Below are positions 25,320 through 32,744 of a stretch of 63,656 nt of DNA, in pieces. This DNA comes from Bradyrhizobium elkanii WSM2783 (lineage in GTDB: Bacteria; Pseudomonadota; Alphaproteobacteria; Rhizobiales; Xanthobacteraceae): positions 29,582-93,237 of the forward strand of contig NZ_AXAP01000033.1 in NCBI RefSeq assembly GCF_000472865.1, read 5' to 3'. A program made the position numbers and the translations under genes. Numbering within the stretch: the stretch's first letter is position 1; each line of letters starts with the position of its first letter. The notes under the pieces were generated by a model. That model was not told the origin of the DNA. It worked only from the letters and a program-made list of their open reading frames with translations, and made no database searches.

Positions 25320-26126
25320 ATGGCAGTACTGGAAATCGAAAAGCGCAATCGGATTGCGTATTTGCGGATGAACCGCCCGGAGGCCAAGAATGCGATCAAT
25401 CTCGAGCTTCACAATGCGTTGTGCGCCGCGTGGGATGACCTCGAAACCGACGAATCTATCGATGTAGTCATCATCACGGGTACCGGTGACGCGTTTTGTG
25501 GTGGAATGGATCTGAAGACACACGTTTCGTCATACGTGAACGCATCCCCCGGCAAGGTGGCCGACTGGGTTAAGCTAGGCCTCGGCGGAACCACCCGCGG
25601 CAAGCATCGCTTTTCGAAGCCGGTGATCGCTGCAGTGAATGGCTGGGCGCTCGCGGGAGGCTTCGAGACTGCGCTCGCGGCGGATATCCGGATCGCATCT
25701 GAGCGAGCGCAGTTCGGCTCGTTTGAGGCCCGCCGGGGGTTTCACCACGGCGACGGTGGTATTGCTAGGCTTGTGAACTTCTGTGGCGTGGGTATCGCGC
25801 TAGAGATGCTTCTCACCGCCGAGCCGATCGACGCGCATCGAGCCCTTCAAATCAATTTGGTGTCGAAGGTCGTGCCGCATGATAAGCTTATGGAAACTGC
25901 GGAGGCGGTGGCGAAAACAATCCTCAGAAATGATCAGGCATCCGTGCGCTCCGCCAAACAGGTCACGCTCGACATGATCGGGCGACCCCTCGATGACCAG
26001 CTTTATAAGGAGGCTTATGCTTCCTACACTTTGATGGCCAGCAATCCGACTGTGCCTGGTCTTCTCAAGAGGTTTTACGAAAAAACCGACAAAGGGAGGC
26101 ACGGCATTAACGCAACCAGCCTGTGA
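25320..26126 (+). CDS. Enoyl-CoA hydratase/isomerase family protein
   Basis: The 268-residue protein has the crotonase core: RIAYLRMNRPEAKNAINLEL at the start, the oxyanion-hole segment VIITGTGDAFCGGMDLKTH, KPVIAAVNGWALAGGFETAL and then ADIRIASERAQFGSFEARRG. The stretch after this reads FHHGDGGIARL, where classical hydratases have G-x-x-P-x-x-G-G, so the exact reaction (hydratase, isomerase or hydrolase) is open. It is divergent from the TetR gene at 24600 and probably works on the CoA ester made by the ligase at 22862. A strong terminator hairpin follows at 26139. Confidence 0.92.
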   Translation: MAVLEIEKRNRIAYLRMNRPEAKNAINLELHNALCAAWDDLETDESIDVVIITGTGDAFCGGMDLKTHVSSYVNASPGKVADWVKLGLGGTTRGKHRFSKPVIAAVNGWALAGGFETALAADIRIASERAQFGSFEARRGFHHGDGGIARLVNFCGVGIALEMLLTAEPIDAHRALQINLVSKVVPHDKLMETAEAVAKTILRNDQASVRSAKQVTLDMIGRPLDDQLYKEAYASYTLMASNPTVPGLLKRFYEKTDKGRHGINATSL

Positions 26127-26138
26127 CGATGCTCCATG

Positions 26139-26164
26139 GAGGGCCAGCACCAATGCTGGCCCTC
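26139..26164 (+). terminator. Terminator-like hairpin after enoyl-CoA hydratase
   Basis: GAGGGCCAGCA and TGCTGGCCCTC form a perfect 11-bp stem with a CCAA loop, 13 bases after the stop codon. No long T run follows, but position and stem quality make a transcription terminator likely. Confidence 0.75.
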
Positions 26165-26218
26165 TACGCGATCGGGCATCGATCCATGATGTCGGCGTGC
26201 CAGTGCAAATTTCGTCAC

Positions 26219-26255
26219 TCACTATCGGAGCATATCAAAGGGGTGCCGATAGTGA
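26219..26255. repeat. 10-bp perfect inverted repeat
   Basis: TCACTATCGG and CCGATAGTGA are exact inverse copies separated by 17 bases. The repeat lies downstream of the decayed SnoaL-like gene (minus strand) and of the hydratase terminator (plus strand). It may be a second terminator or the remains of a mobile element end. Confidence 0.45.
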
Positions 26256-26347
26256 CGACTGCCGTCAAATGATGCATTATGCGGAGTGCCGCAAGAAAGC
26301 GCCGTTCTGGGCAACCGCGTCGCAAGCGACAGGTGATCGGATCTCAC

Positions 26348-26830
26348 TCATTGCATGCTCGCAGCGGCAAAGCTTTCTTCGAGTAGCTTCGGGTTACCTT
26401 CCTGGAATACGGGAGTCATCTTGATCTCTGTAATCTTCCAGCCTTCCTAGGTCCGCACGTAGCTGTGCTCGTAGCGCGCATAAATATGCCAATAGTCGGC
26501 TGTATCGGTCCGCTGATGTCGGGCATGACCGTACGAGAAGGAGGTCGCGCGTTCGCCGTGCAGCTGAACGTCCAGATTGGTAGAAATGTGCATCGTGTCG
26601 ACGAGTGCATAAGCCAAGCGGGCCCAATCCATCAAAGCAGAGGCTTTGATGATCTGCGAGGGCTTCACGCCGCCGAAGTCGATCGTCAGGTCGTGGGTAA
26701 AATACATCACGCGTTCTTCCCACTTCTTCTCGTCGGTATACCGAAGGCCCCGATAGAGCGTCTGACTGATCTCAATCATGTCGGCGATGTCTTCAGGGCT
26801 GATCGCCCGGTTGTGGTCCATAAAGAGCAC
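26348..26830 (-). pseudogene. SnoaL/NTF2-like protein interrupted by an in-frame amber codon
   Basis: The frame from 26830 reads SPEDIADMIEISQTLYRGLR, then WEERVMYFTHDLTIDFGG and ends at TAG (26447-26449) after YEHSYVRT. In the same frame the protein clearly continues: EGWKITEIKMTPVFQEG, then NPKLLEESFAAASMQ and a TGA at 26348. This is the conical NTF2-like fold used by SnoaL cyclases and small dehydratases. A single base change (probably GAG to TAG) makes it a pseudogene, unless read through. It is divergent from the HxlR regulator at 26991. Confidence 0.75.
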
Positions 26831-26990
26831 CTCCCAGGTGAAGGTCTGGCTTCATCCGGGGATATGGCGCATAGTTCTTGGGTTGGCTAGAACAGACGAA
26901 AAAGTGACATACACACCAAAAGGTGACCATGATCTTACTGCGTGGGCGGCTACAGCTGCTCAGCGCGGGCCGCCGCGCGAGCGCGCTAAT

Positions 26991-27356
26991 ATGGCCGCGG
27001 AGTCCGCGGAGGAGGCCTTGGGAGTACTCGAGGGACGATGGAAGCTGCTGATCATCTTCCATCTGATCACAGGCGGCCCAGCGCTCCGCTTTTCAGAGCT
27101 GCGGCGGGCGATTGCGGGCATCTCCCAGAAAATGCTTGTTCAGCAATTGAAAGAGCTGGAGCGCGACGGCGTGCTGAACCGCAGAGTCTATCTGGTAGTT
27201 CCTCCGAGGGTCGAGTACAGCATGACAGAGGTAGGCAAGGCGCTGTGCCCGGCGCTGCACGAACTCTTGCAGTGGTCTGACTTTCGGCGGCAGGCGCTGG
27301 AGGGGAGGCGCGGGGCCGCTGATCCGAATTCCCGGACGGAGCAAGACGAATTATGA
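26991..27356 (+). CDS. HxlR-family transcriptional regulator
   Basis: The start at 26991 gives 122 residues, the normal HxlR length; the frame is open further upstream to 26778 and a GTG at 26904 is an alternative. The winged helix is EALGVLEGRWKLLIIFHLI, RFSELRRAIAGISQKMLVQQ, LKELERDGVLNRRVY and VEYSMTEVGKALCPAL. HxlR proteins commonly control an adjacent oxidoreductase or detoxification gene; here the divergent neighbour is the broken SnoaL-like gene. The gap has two short GTGAC-containing elements (26904 and 26925) that may be its binding sites. Confidence 0.88.
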   Translation: MAAESAEEALGVLEGRWKLLIIFHLITGGPALRFSELRRAIAGISQKMLVQQLKELERDGVLNRRVYLVVPPRVEYSMTEVGKALCPALHELLQWSDFRRQALEGRRGAADPNSRTEQDEL

Positions 27357-27450
27357 CTAATGGGCCGACTCACGAACATCATAGCCGTCGCCAGGCTCGA
27401 GCAGCCGTGCTCCTCGCATTCGTGGAACCGACAGGCCATCGATGATCTGA

Positions 27451-27647
27451 TCGATTGAATGAAGAACCTTACGCCTCAAGACAATCAAACTGATGTCTGA
27501 GCGCCTCATTCTCTGCTTCAAGTCGGCTCTTCGACTTGAGGGGCGAAGCCAAGACGGCCAGCACGAAACAGAGGAGCCCGATCATTCCGCCAGCTTAGGC
27601 GATTCCATTACGTTATCAACCCGGATAAGGTTTTCGGTACACACAGG
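27451..27647 (-). mobile_element. Relic of the same insertion sequence as at 12035-13127
   Basis: From TGAATGAAGAACC onward this stretch repeats the right end of the element at 12035-13127, including the terminal GTTTTCGGTACACACA. About 38 bases between AAGAACC and TTACGCC are missing and a few bases differ. Only the transposase N-terminus region (minus strand) remains. The two copies show that the element has been active or duplicated in this replicon. Confidence 0.85.
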
Positions 27648-27725
27648 GGTGCAATTCATCTTTGAACTCGGAGCACCCGATGTCTAGGGGCCGCGATAGC
27701 GTCAAATTGGATGATGTTAGAGATG

Positions 27726-27862
27726 CCTTCGAAGAGGTGGGGAGCGGAGCAGCACCGATGGCGTGCTGGTGTCTAGAGCACCACGCCTGTTTCTAAGAAC
27801 ATTATGGAATAAAGGCCACGTACAATCCTCAAATTGTTCATAAACTAGATTTCGCATAACAT
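27726..27862. repeat. Left copy of ~140-bp inverted repeat flanking a toxin-antitoxin pair
   Basis: This stretch is the reverse complement of 29174-29313 with only a few mismatches and small indels. Shared landmarks are CCTTCGAAGAGGTGGGGAGC, CACGCCTGTTTCTAAGAA and TTTCGCATAACAT. The PIN/HTH gene pair lies between the two copies. Confidence 0.85.
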
Positions 27863-27935
27863 AGATTATGGAATATCCGAAGTCGAGTTTGCATCAAGAT
27901 CGTGTTGCCAAAACCCCGTCTGGTTGATTACTAAG

Positions 27936-28526
27936 CTAAAGGGATTCCACGTGTGGCCTTAGCACGTCAACTGTCTCAATCAGTCCCGCAGCTTCCATCA
28001 CGAGCAAGAGCTCCGCGGGTGTCATTTCCGGTTTCTTGAAGCGTTCGCGCATACGCCGAATGGCCGCAACAGCGCGAGCTTCGTCGAGTGCGATAGTATC
28101 CGCAATGAAAGCGTCGGCCGATTTCGCCTCCATGTTCAGGTCGGAAAGAACTGCCGCCGGAAAGTCCTTGAGGTTTTCCGTTACGATCATTGCGGCTTGC
28201 GTCTTGGCCGCCGCAGCAACGACGTGGTGATCGTTGGGATCGGGCAGACCCGCCGCAACCGGCAAGAAGTTACCAAAATCTGTAACCATGGCGTCTTCGA
28301 AGGCAGCTTCCATGTTGGCGCGTGCCCGCTCTGCGCGCGCCGCGGCATCGGCGAAGCCTTTGCCGCTCAAAATCTCTTTTATAGCTGTTTCGGTCTCATC
28401 CAGGACGCGGCTCGACCAGCGGAGACGAAAAAACTCCGCCTCCGCCAAGGAGAGAAGCAAGTTCCTTTTGAGCGCGCTTGCAAGTGAGCACGCATCGACA
28501 AATGCGGTGAAGCGGTTTGCAAACAA
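27936..28526 (-). CDS. PIN-domain ribonuclease toxin
   Basis: The 196-residue protein has the acidic residues of a PIN nuclease: Asp in FTAFVDACSLASAL near the start, Glu in VLDETETAIKEI, and Asp in LPDPNDHHVVAAA near the middle, followed by MIVTENLKDFP. It is longer than minimal VapC toxins and resembles the larger PIN proteins found with HTH/excisionase-type antitoxins. It lies two bases after the stop of the gene at 28529, so toxin follows antitoxin. It would cleave RNA in the cytoplasm if freed from its partner. Confidence 0.85.
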   Translation of the reverse strand: MFANRFTAFVDACSLASALKRNLLLSLAEAEFFRLRWSSRVLDETETAIKEILSGKGFADAAARAERARANMEAAFEDAMVTDFGNFLPVAAGLPDPNDHHVVAAAAKTQAAMIVTENLKDFPAAVLSDLNMEAKSADAFIADTIALDEARAVAAIRRMRERFKKPEMTPAELLLVMEAAGLIETVDVLRPHVESL

Positions 28527-28528
28527 GC

Positions 28529-28987
28529 TTACAGGTGCTCCGCGTCCTGCTCAGCGAGATTCGCAAGCGCTTTGCCCCGCTTCTCATCACGCGTGCGCTT
28601 ATAGGCGAATAGGTCCTCTGCTCTAATCCTTCGATGACGCCCCACTGTCACGTGCTGAATTTCGTTCTTCTCGAGCAGCGAGACCAGAAACGGACGCGAG
28701 ACATTCAGAATGTCGGCAGCTTGCTGCGTGGTCAACATCTCATGCACAGGCACAAGCGTCACCGCATCGCCGCGACCGATATGCCGCAGCAATTCTATCA
28801 AGAGACTCGACAAGGCCGGCGACAAGGTTATCTCAGCAGCCTGCTGTGCATCGTCGAGCACTCGCAGTTTGGCATCTCCCGTCGCATGCGAAGCGAGTAT
28901 CTGGCGAAGCTGGTTGGCTGCCGCCTTCTCGCTCGCGGAAGGCAGACGAGTACCTCCCAGCTCTTCGGCGTAGGCTGGCATCGTCAT
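28529..28987 (-). CDS. Excisionase-type HTH antitoxin
   Basis: The start at 28987 is chosen because GGGGAG lies seven bases upstream; the longer frame to 29044 has no such site. The C-terminal part carries a MerR/excisionase-like helix-turn-helix (EMLTTQQAADILNVSRPFLV then SLLEKNEIQHVTVGRHRRI). The N-terminal part is helical. It precedes the PIN gene and would both neutralise it and repress the pair. Two GAAATAAACG direct repeats upstream are possible operator sites. Confidence 0.85.
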   Translation of the reverse strand: MTMPAYAEELGGTRLPSASEKAAANQLRQILASHATGDAKLRVLDDAQQAAEITLSPALSSLLIELLRHIGRGDAVTLVPVHEMLTTQQAADILNVSRPFLVSLLEKNEIQHVTVGRHRRIRAEDLFAYKRTRDEKRGKALANLAEQDAEHL

Positions 28988-29028
28988 CGTATTTCTCCCC
29001 TGTACGGCCTTTTGTATAGGCCTTATTC

Positions 29029-29056
29029 GAAATAAACGCAACAAGTGAAATAAACG
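29029..29056. promoter_or_regulatory. Direct repeat upstream of the antitoxin gene
   Basis: GAAATAAACG occurs at 29029-29038 and again at 29047-29056, an 18-bp period. It lies about 45-70 bases before the antitoxin start, where the promoter should be, so it may be bound by the HTH antitoxin. Confidence 0.45.
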
Positions 29057-29173
29057 AACGGCCTAAAGTTCCTAACCAGCTAGGCTCCCTGCCCTTTTGT
29101 CTCGGCCGATCCTTGGGAACCCTGGGCGTTTGCCGCGCCTCATGAGCCGGTCGGCTAGGAATAAATTCCGAAA

Positions 29174-29313
29174 ATGTTATGCGAAATCTAATTTATGAAC
29201 AATTTGAGGATTGCACGTGGTCTTTATTCCATAAAGTTTCTTAGAAACAGGCGTGGGTTGCTCTAGACACCAGCACGCCATCGGTGCTGCTCCGCTCCCC
29301 ACCTCTTCGAAGG
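29174..29313. repeat. Right copy of ~140-bp inverted repeat
   Basis: It is the inverse of 27726-27862. About half of it (29241-29313) is the 3' coding end of the broken P-loop kinase gene on the minus strand, and the rest lies beyond that gene's stop. The left copy therefore carries a duplicate of this gene tail without the gene. Confidence 0.85.
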
Positions 29314-29815
29314 ATTTCATCCACGACCTGTCCAAGCGACGCCGTGGCGTCAATTACAATGCCATTTTTCGGGATGCTTTCCTTCATCGCATATAGCCGC
29401 CCCATCAGCTTCCGTTCGCTCGGTCTTCCACCAAATTCATCTTGTGGCCTCGCGGTAAGCCGCCGGTTCAACGTCTCGAGATCAACGTTGAGAATAAATA
29501 CCTTGTCAAACAAATCAATGAAATGGTGGAAATTCCTTGAGCCTCCACAGAGAAGGACTGAGCGTTACGTTGATCAGCAATCAGGGATTTGACTTTCTCT
29601 ACATTCCAAATTCAACGCTCGTGCCCAAACGTGATGTTGGTCATCACGCTCTCGCGGGCAAGGCCCTGCAATGGCTCACCGGTCTCAGGATCGCCATAAT
29701 AAGCTAACTCCCGATCACCGTGGACGACATGGAAACCGCGCCGCTGCAGTTCTTCAGCCACCGTGGTTTTGCCGGCACCAGAAAGGCCTTCAATCAAATA
29801 GTTTCTGATGCCCAT
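29241..29815 (-). pseudogene. P-loop nucleoside-kinase-like gene, nonsense codon and frameshift
   Basis: The N-terminus is MGIRNYLIEGLSGAGKTTVA, a clear Walker A, then RRGFHVVHGDRELAYYGDP. After TFGHER a TGA codon (where Trp is expected) is followed in frame by VEKVKSLIADQRNAQSF. A one-base loss then shifts into the frame giving FHHFIDLFDKVFILNVDL, RLTARPQDEFGGRPSERKL and VVDEILRRGG. The restored protein is about 190 residues, like small AAA-type kinases found in many bacteria. Its 3' end lies in the right inverted repeat. Confidence 0.8.
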
Positions 29816-30308
29816 TTCGTTCTTCCGATCCGTTCCTCATTGAAAGGTCATTTCGGCGCTCAGCTTCGCAATGCTCCGCCATCGACCGCTTCACTCACAT
29901 TTGCATGCGAAGAATTTGACATTGGTCGACCGCAGCACAATCGACACCCTTCGGTGACATGTCGCCTATTGGGAGCCAAGCGGACATGCTCCTGGGCATT
30001 TTTGTGCTGGTGCCCATTGCGGAAAATTTCCCCCAATCTGCGGCCGTTCCAATTCGAGCGCCGCGCTCGGAAATATTGGAACTTCCGATAAACCGAACCC
30101 GCCTCCGCCCGTAGAAGGAAATTCCGAGGCTCGATCGAATTATGAAAGAACAGGTTCACGCGACGGATGTATCATTTCGACCACACAACGATGGGCAAGT
30201 GTCATGCGCGCTGCGCATCGTCTCGGCGAAAAGAGGACCTCGAAGGCCGAGTCCGGGTATGATTTTTCTCTCGACTCTCAACCACGACGCCCATTTGCGA
30301 GGGCTTCT
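29816..30308. other. Region without a recognisable gene
   Basis: Neither strand gives a frame with family features here; the frames seen are rich in Arg and Ser and look like noise. It lies between the broken kinase and an IS110 fragment and is probably decayed mobile DNA. Confidence 0.5.
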
Positions 30309-30499
30309 CTAAGCGGCGGCGGTCATTCTGACGCGCAGCTCAACCGACAGCACTCTGCGCACGTAAGGTCTGAAGCTCCGGGAGAGGATCGGCTTCAAAA
30401 GAGCTGCCGTGGCCGTGGCGCGCAAGCTGGCGGTTATTATGCATACGATGCTTAAGACTGGCGAACTCTTCAATCCGAATGCCGGCGCCATCGCATAAG
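30309..30499 (+). pseudogene. IS110-family transposase, C-terminal relic
   Basis: The plus strand reads AAVILTRSSTDSTLRT, a TAA stop, then GLKLRERIGFKRAAVAVARK, LAVIMHTMLKTGELFNPN and AGAIA with a final stop. This is the conserved C-terminus of IS110/IS116 transposases; the TAA replaces the usual Trp codon. Only this tail is left. Confidence 0.75.
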
Positions 30500-30731
30500 T
30501 CCCGATAGCGTTCAGAACCTGAACGCCCAAGGTGTCCCTGCCGGGACGTGAGCCGAGCCATTCCGTTGATGCTGTTGCACTGCTGACTCAGCAAAGTGCG
30601 TCGTCCACATTGAAGGCTCGTCCTGCGAAGCTCCATCATGCGGCGTCTCCTGAGCGAAATTATATGCTTGGCGCGTCAGTAGCAATTAGACAACAGCATA
30701 AATTCCGGACTCATGCACCGAAGAGTGAGCA

Positions 30732-30800
30732 CTATTCGATCACCTCATCGGCGCGGGCGAGCAGCGGAGCCGGGACCGTGATCCCCAAAGACCTTGGCCC
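30732..30800 (-). pseudogene. 3' tail of an ABC-transporter substrate-binding protein
   Basis: In one minus-strand frame the sequence ends SLGITVPAPLLARADEVIE and a stop at 30732. This is the typical C-terminus of the rhizobial ABC substrate-binding proteins of the PF04392 type (usual form: A-L-G-L-x-V-P-x-x-L-L-A-R-A-D-E-V-I-E). Upstream sequence degenerates quickly. It lies just beyond the LysR gene stop. Confidence 0.55.
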
Positions 30801-30829
30801 TCTGTAGCTTGCGTAGCTCTTCAGCGTCT

Positions 30830-31786
30830 TCAAGACGGCGGTGGTTGCGAATCGTGGGCACGCCTCGTGGCTTGCTCCTTGGGGCGATCAGCAAGCTGAG
30901 AAAGCCTTGCGCGAAGCCGCGGAGCCGCGAAATCGATAAAGCTGCGCGTCTTCAGCGGCAGTGGATTTTGATTTGCGTAGATAATGCTCACGGGCACCGC
31001 CGCCGGCTCAAACGAACTGAGAACGACCTGCAACTTGCCGTCCGCGATCGCTTGCGCGGCCTGATAGGACAGCACGCGGGTAACACCCACGCCCGCAATC
31101 GCCGCATCTATCGCGGCTTCTGCGGTGTTTACTGACAGGCGCGGTCGGATTGGTAGCACGCCACCCTTCTTGCCTCCGAAGGACCACGACGTCCCTGAAT
31201 TTAAGGCCTCGAAGGTAATGACGGAAAGTCTTTGAAGATCGCGCGGCGCCTTCGGAACACCGTTCGCCGAAAAATAATTTGGACTTCCGCAAGTGATCTG
31301 GCGCACGACCCCCACTTGCGTTGTGACCATGGAGCTATCGCGCAGTCGGCCAATCCGTACAGCCAGATCGATGTCATCATCGAGCAGATGAGCATTCCTG
31401 TCGGAGAGGAACATCCGGATATCGATGTCCGGATACTTCGCTAAAAACTCGCTGACAACAGGGACGACATGGAGCCTGCCGAAGACGATGGGCGCGGATA
31501 TGACGAGCTCGCCCTTCGGAACGACGTATTCGCCGGCAACCTTTCGCTCGGCGTCCTGAATCTCCTCAAGGATGCGCTTGCATGCGGACAGGTAATCACT
31601 CCCCGCGTCTGTAAGAGCAACCCGCCGGGTAGACCTGTTCAACAACCGCGTCGCGAGATGAGCTTCCAGTTCGGCCAGCTTTCGACTGACAGTAGGAAGA
31701 GGCATGCCCAGAGCACGTGCAGCCGCGGTGAAGCCTCCCTTGTCCACCACTGCCACGAGGATCGTCATCGCTTCCAAACGATCCAT
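30830..31786 (-). CDS. LysR-family transcriptional regulator
   Basis: The 318-residue protein has the N-terminal winged helix MTILVAVVDKGGFTAAARAL then PTVSRKLAELEAHLATRLL. It continues with the substrate-binding fold (KGELVISAPIVFGRLHVVPV, DIDLAVRIGRLRDSSMV). This is the CrgA/DsdC-like subgroup common next to oxidoreductases. It diverges from the AhpD-like gene at 31916 with about 130 bases between starts, so that gene is its likely target. The last 30 residues are Arg/Pro-rich and look like a run-on tail. Confidence 0.93.
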   Translation of the reverse strand: MDRLEAMTILVAVVDKGGFTAAARALGMPLPTVSRKLAELEAHLATRLLNRSTRRVALTDAGSDYLSACKRILEEIQDAERKVAGEYVVPKGELVISAPIVFGRLHVVPVVSEFLAKYPDIDIRMFLSDRNAHLLDDDIDLAVRIGRLRDSSMVTTQVGVVRQITCGSPNYFSANGVPKAPRDLQRLSVITFEALNSGTSWSFGGKKGGVLPIRPRLSVNTAEAAIDAAIAGVGVTRVLSYQAAQAIADGKLQVVLSSFEPAAVPVSIIYANQNPLPLKTRSFIDFAAPRLRARLSQLADRPKEQATRRAHDSQPPPS

Positions 31787-31915
31787 TTGATCATCTCGCT
31801 CAGTAAGACGATGTCTCTCGAATTTAGAGGATTATCGTTCTCTTTGGAAGGATCTATGTCCCTAGTCAGCGGATTCAACCGGCTTGTTACTTTCCAACTA
31901 ACGAAGGAGATCGCG

Positions 31916-32467
31916 ATGTCCCGTCTTGCCATTCCCGCTCTGGACGATGCGCCAGAGGCCTCTAAGCCGATCCTGGCTGCCGTTAAGGCGCAGCTCGGCG
32001 TTGTGCCCAACATGTTCCGCCTGTTCTCCAGCAGCCCGGCGGCACTGAAAGGCTTAACCAGTCTCAGCATAGCTCTCACGGAGAGTCTGGATCTCAAAAG
32101 TCGCGAACGTATCGCGCTCGCCGTGGCCGAGGTGAATGGGTGCAGCTACTGTTTGTCGGCCCACACCTTTCTGGGACTGAATCTCGCCAAGATCAGCCCC
32201 GAGGAAATCGCTCTCAACCGGAAAGGTTCTTCCAGCGATCCGAAGGCCGATGCAGCGGTTCGCTTCGCCACGAAAGTCGCCGAAACGCGCGGCCACGTCA
32301 GCGACGAAGATCTCGCGGCGGTTCGTAAAGCTGGTTACAGCGACGCTCAGGTCCTCGAGATCGTCGCTCTCGTTGTTGAGAACGTCTTCACGAACTTCGT
32401 CAACGAGGTCGCCAAGACCGATATCGATTTTCCGGTAGTGCAAGTGAACGACCTCAAGGCCGCCTGA
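31916..32467 (+). CDS. AhpD/carboxymuconolactone decarboxylase-family peroxidase-like protein
   Basis: The start at 31916 follows a good ribosome site (GAAGGAG); the open frame extends upstream but looks non-coding. The 183-residue protein carries the AhpD active-site pattern E-x-x-x-C-x-x-C-x-x-x-H in AVAEVNGCSYCLSAHTF. The two Cys form a redox disulfide that in AhpD reduces peroxides or relays electrons. It diverges from the LysR regulator at 30830. A terminator hairpin follows at 32474. Confidence 0.92.
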   Translation: MSRLAIPALDDAPEASKPILAAVKAQLGVVPNMFRLFSSSPAALKGLTSLSIALTESLDLKSRERIALAVAEVNGCSYCLSAHTFLGLNLAKISPEEIALNRKGSSSDPKADAAVRFATKVAETRGHVSDEDLAAVRKAGYSDAQVLEIVALVVENVFTNFVNEVAKTDIDFPVVQVNDLKAA

Positions 32468-32473
32468 TCGGTG

Positions 32474-32506
32474 CCCCGAACCGACGGCCTCGCTGTCGGC
32501 TCGGGG
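32474..32506 (+). terminator. Terminator-like hairpin after ahpD-like gene
   Basis: CCCCGA-A-CCGAC pairs with GTCGG-C-TCGGGG around a 9-base loop, with one A/C mismatch, starting seven bases after the stop codon. Confidence 0.7.
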
Positions 32507-32623
32507 TCATCCTCTCTGGAGCCCAAGAAATGATTTATGGGTTGTTGGTAATCGGGTTAGCGCTCCAAGGCGGGGGAGCAACGCTTGTCGACGGCTATTG
32601 CCGCGGAAGGACCAAAATAAACG

Positions 32624-32646
32624 TTGGTTTTTGTGACTAAAACCAA
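32624..32646. repeat. Perfect 8-bp AT-rich hairpin
   Basis: TTGGTTTT and AAAACCAA are inverse copies with a 7-base loop. It lies between the ahpD-like terminator and the AraC gene, where no gene is seen, and may be a regulatory site of the latter. Confidence 0.4.
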
Positions 32647-32744
32647 ACGGGGACTTGGAGCAACCTGCGTCGGAATAGCGCGGCGCGGACTTTCGGGCCT
32701 GTGATCTTGGGTAGGTAGCATGTCGCATAAGAAGTAGTCAGTAG

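Noticed and set aside
31469..31915. Upstream extension of the AhpD-like frame
   Set aside because: It overlaps the LysR gene antisense, lacks a ribosome site, and the start at 31916 has a good one and matches family length.
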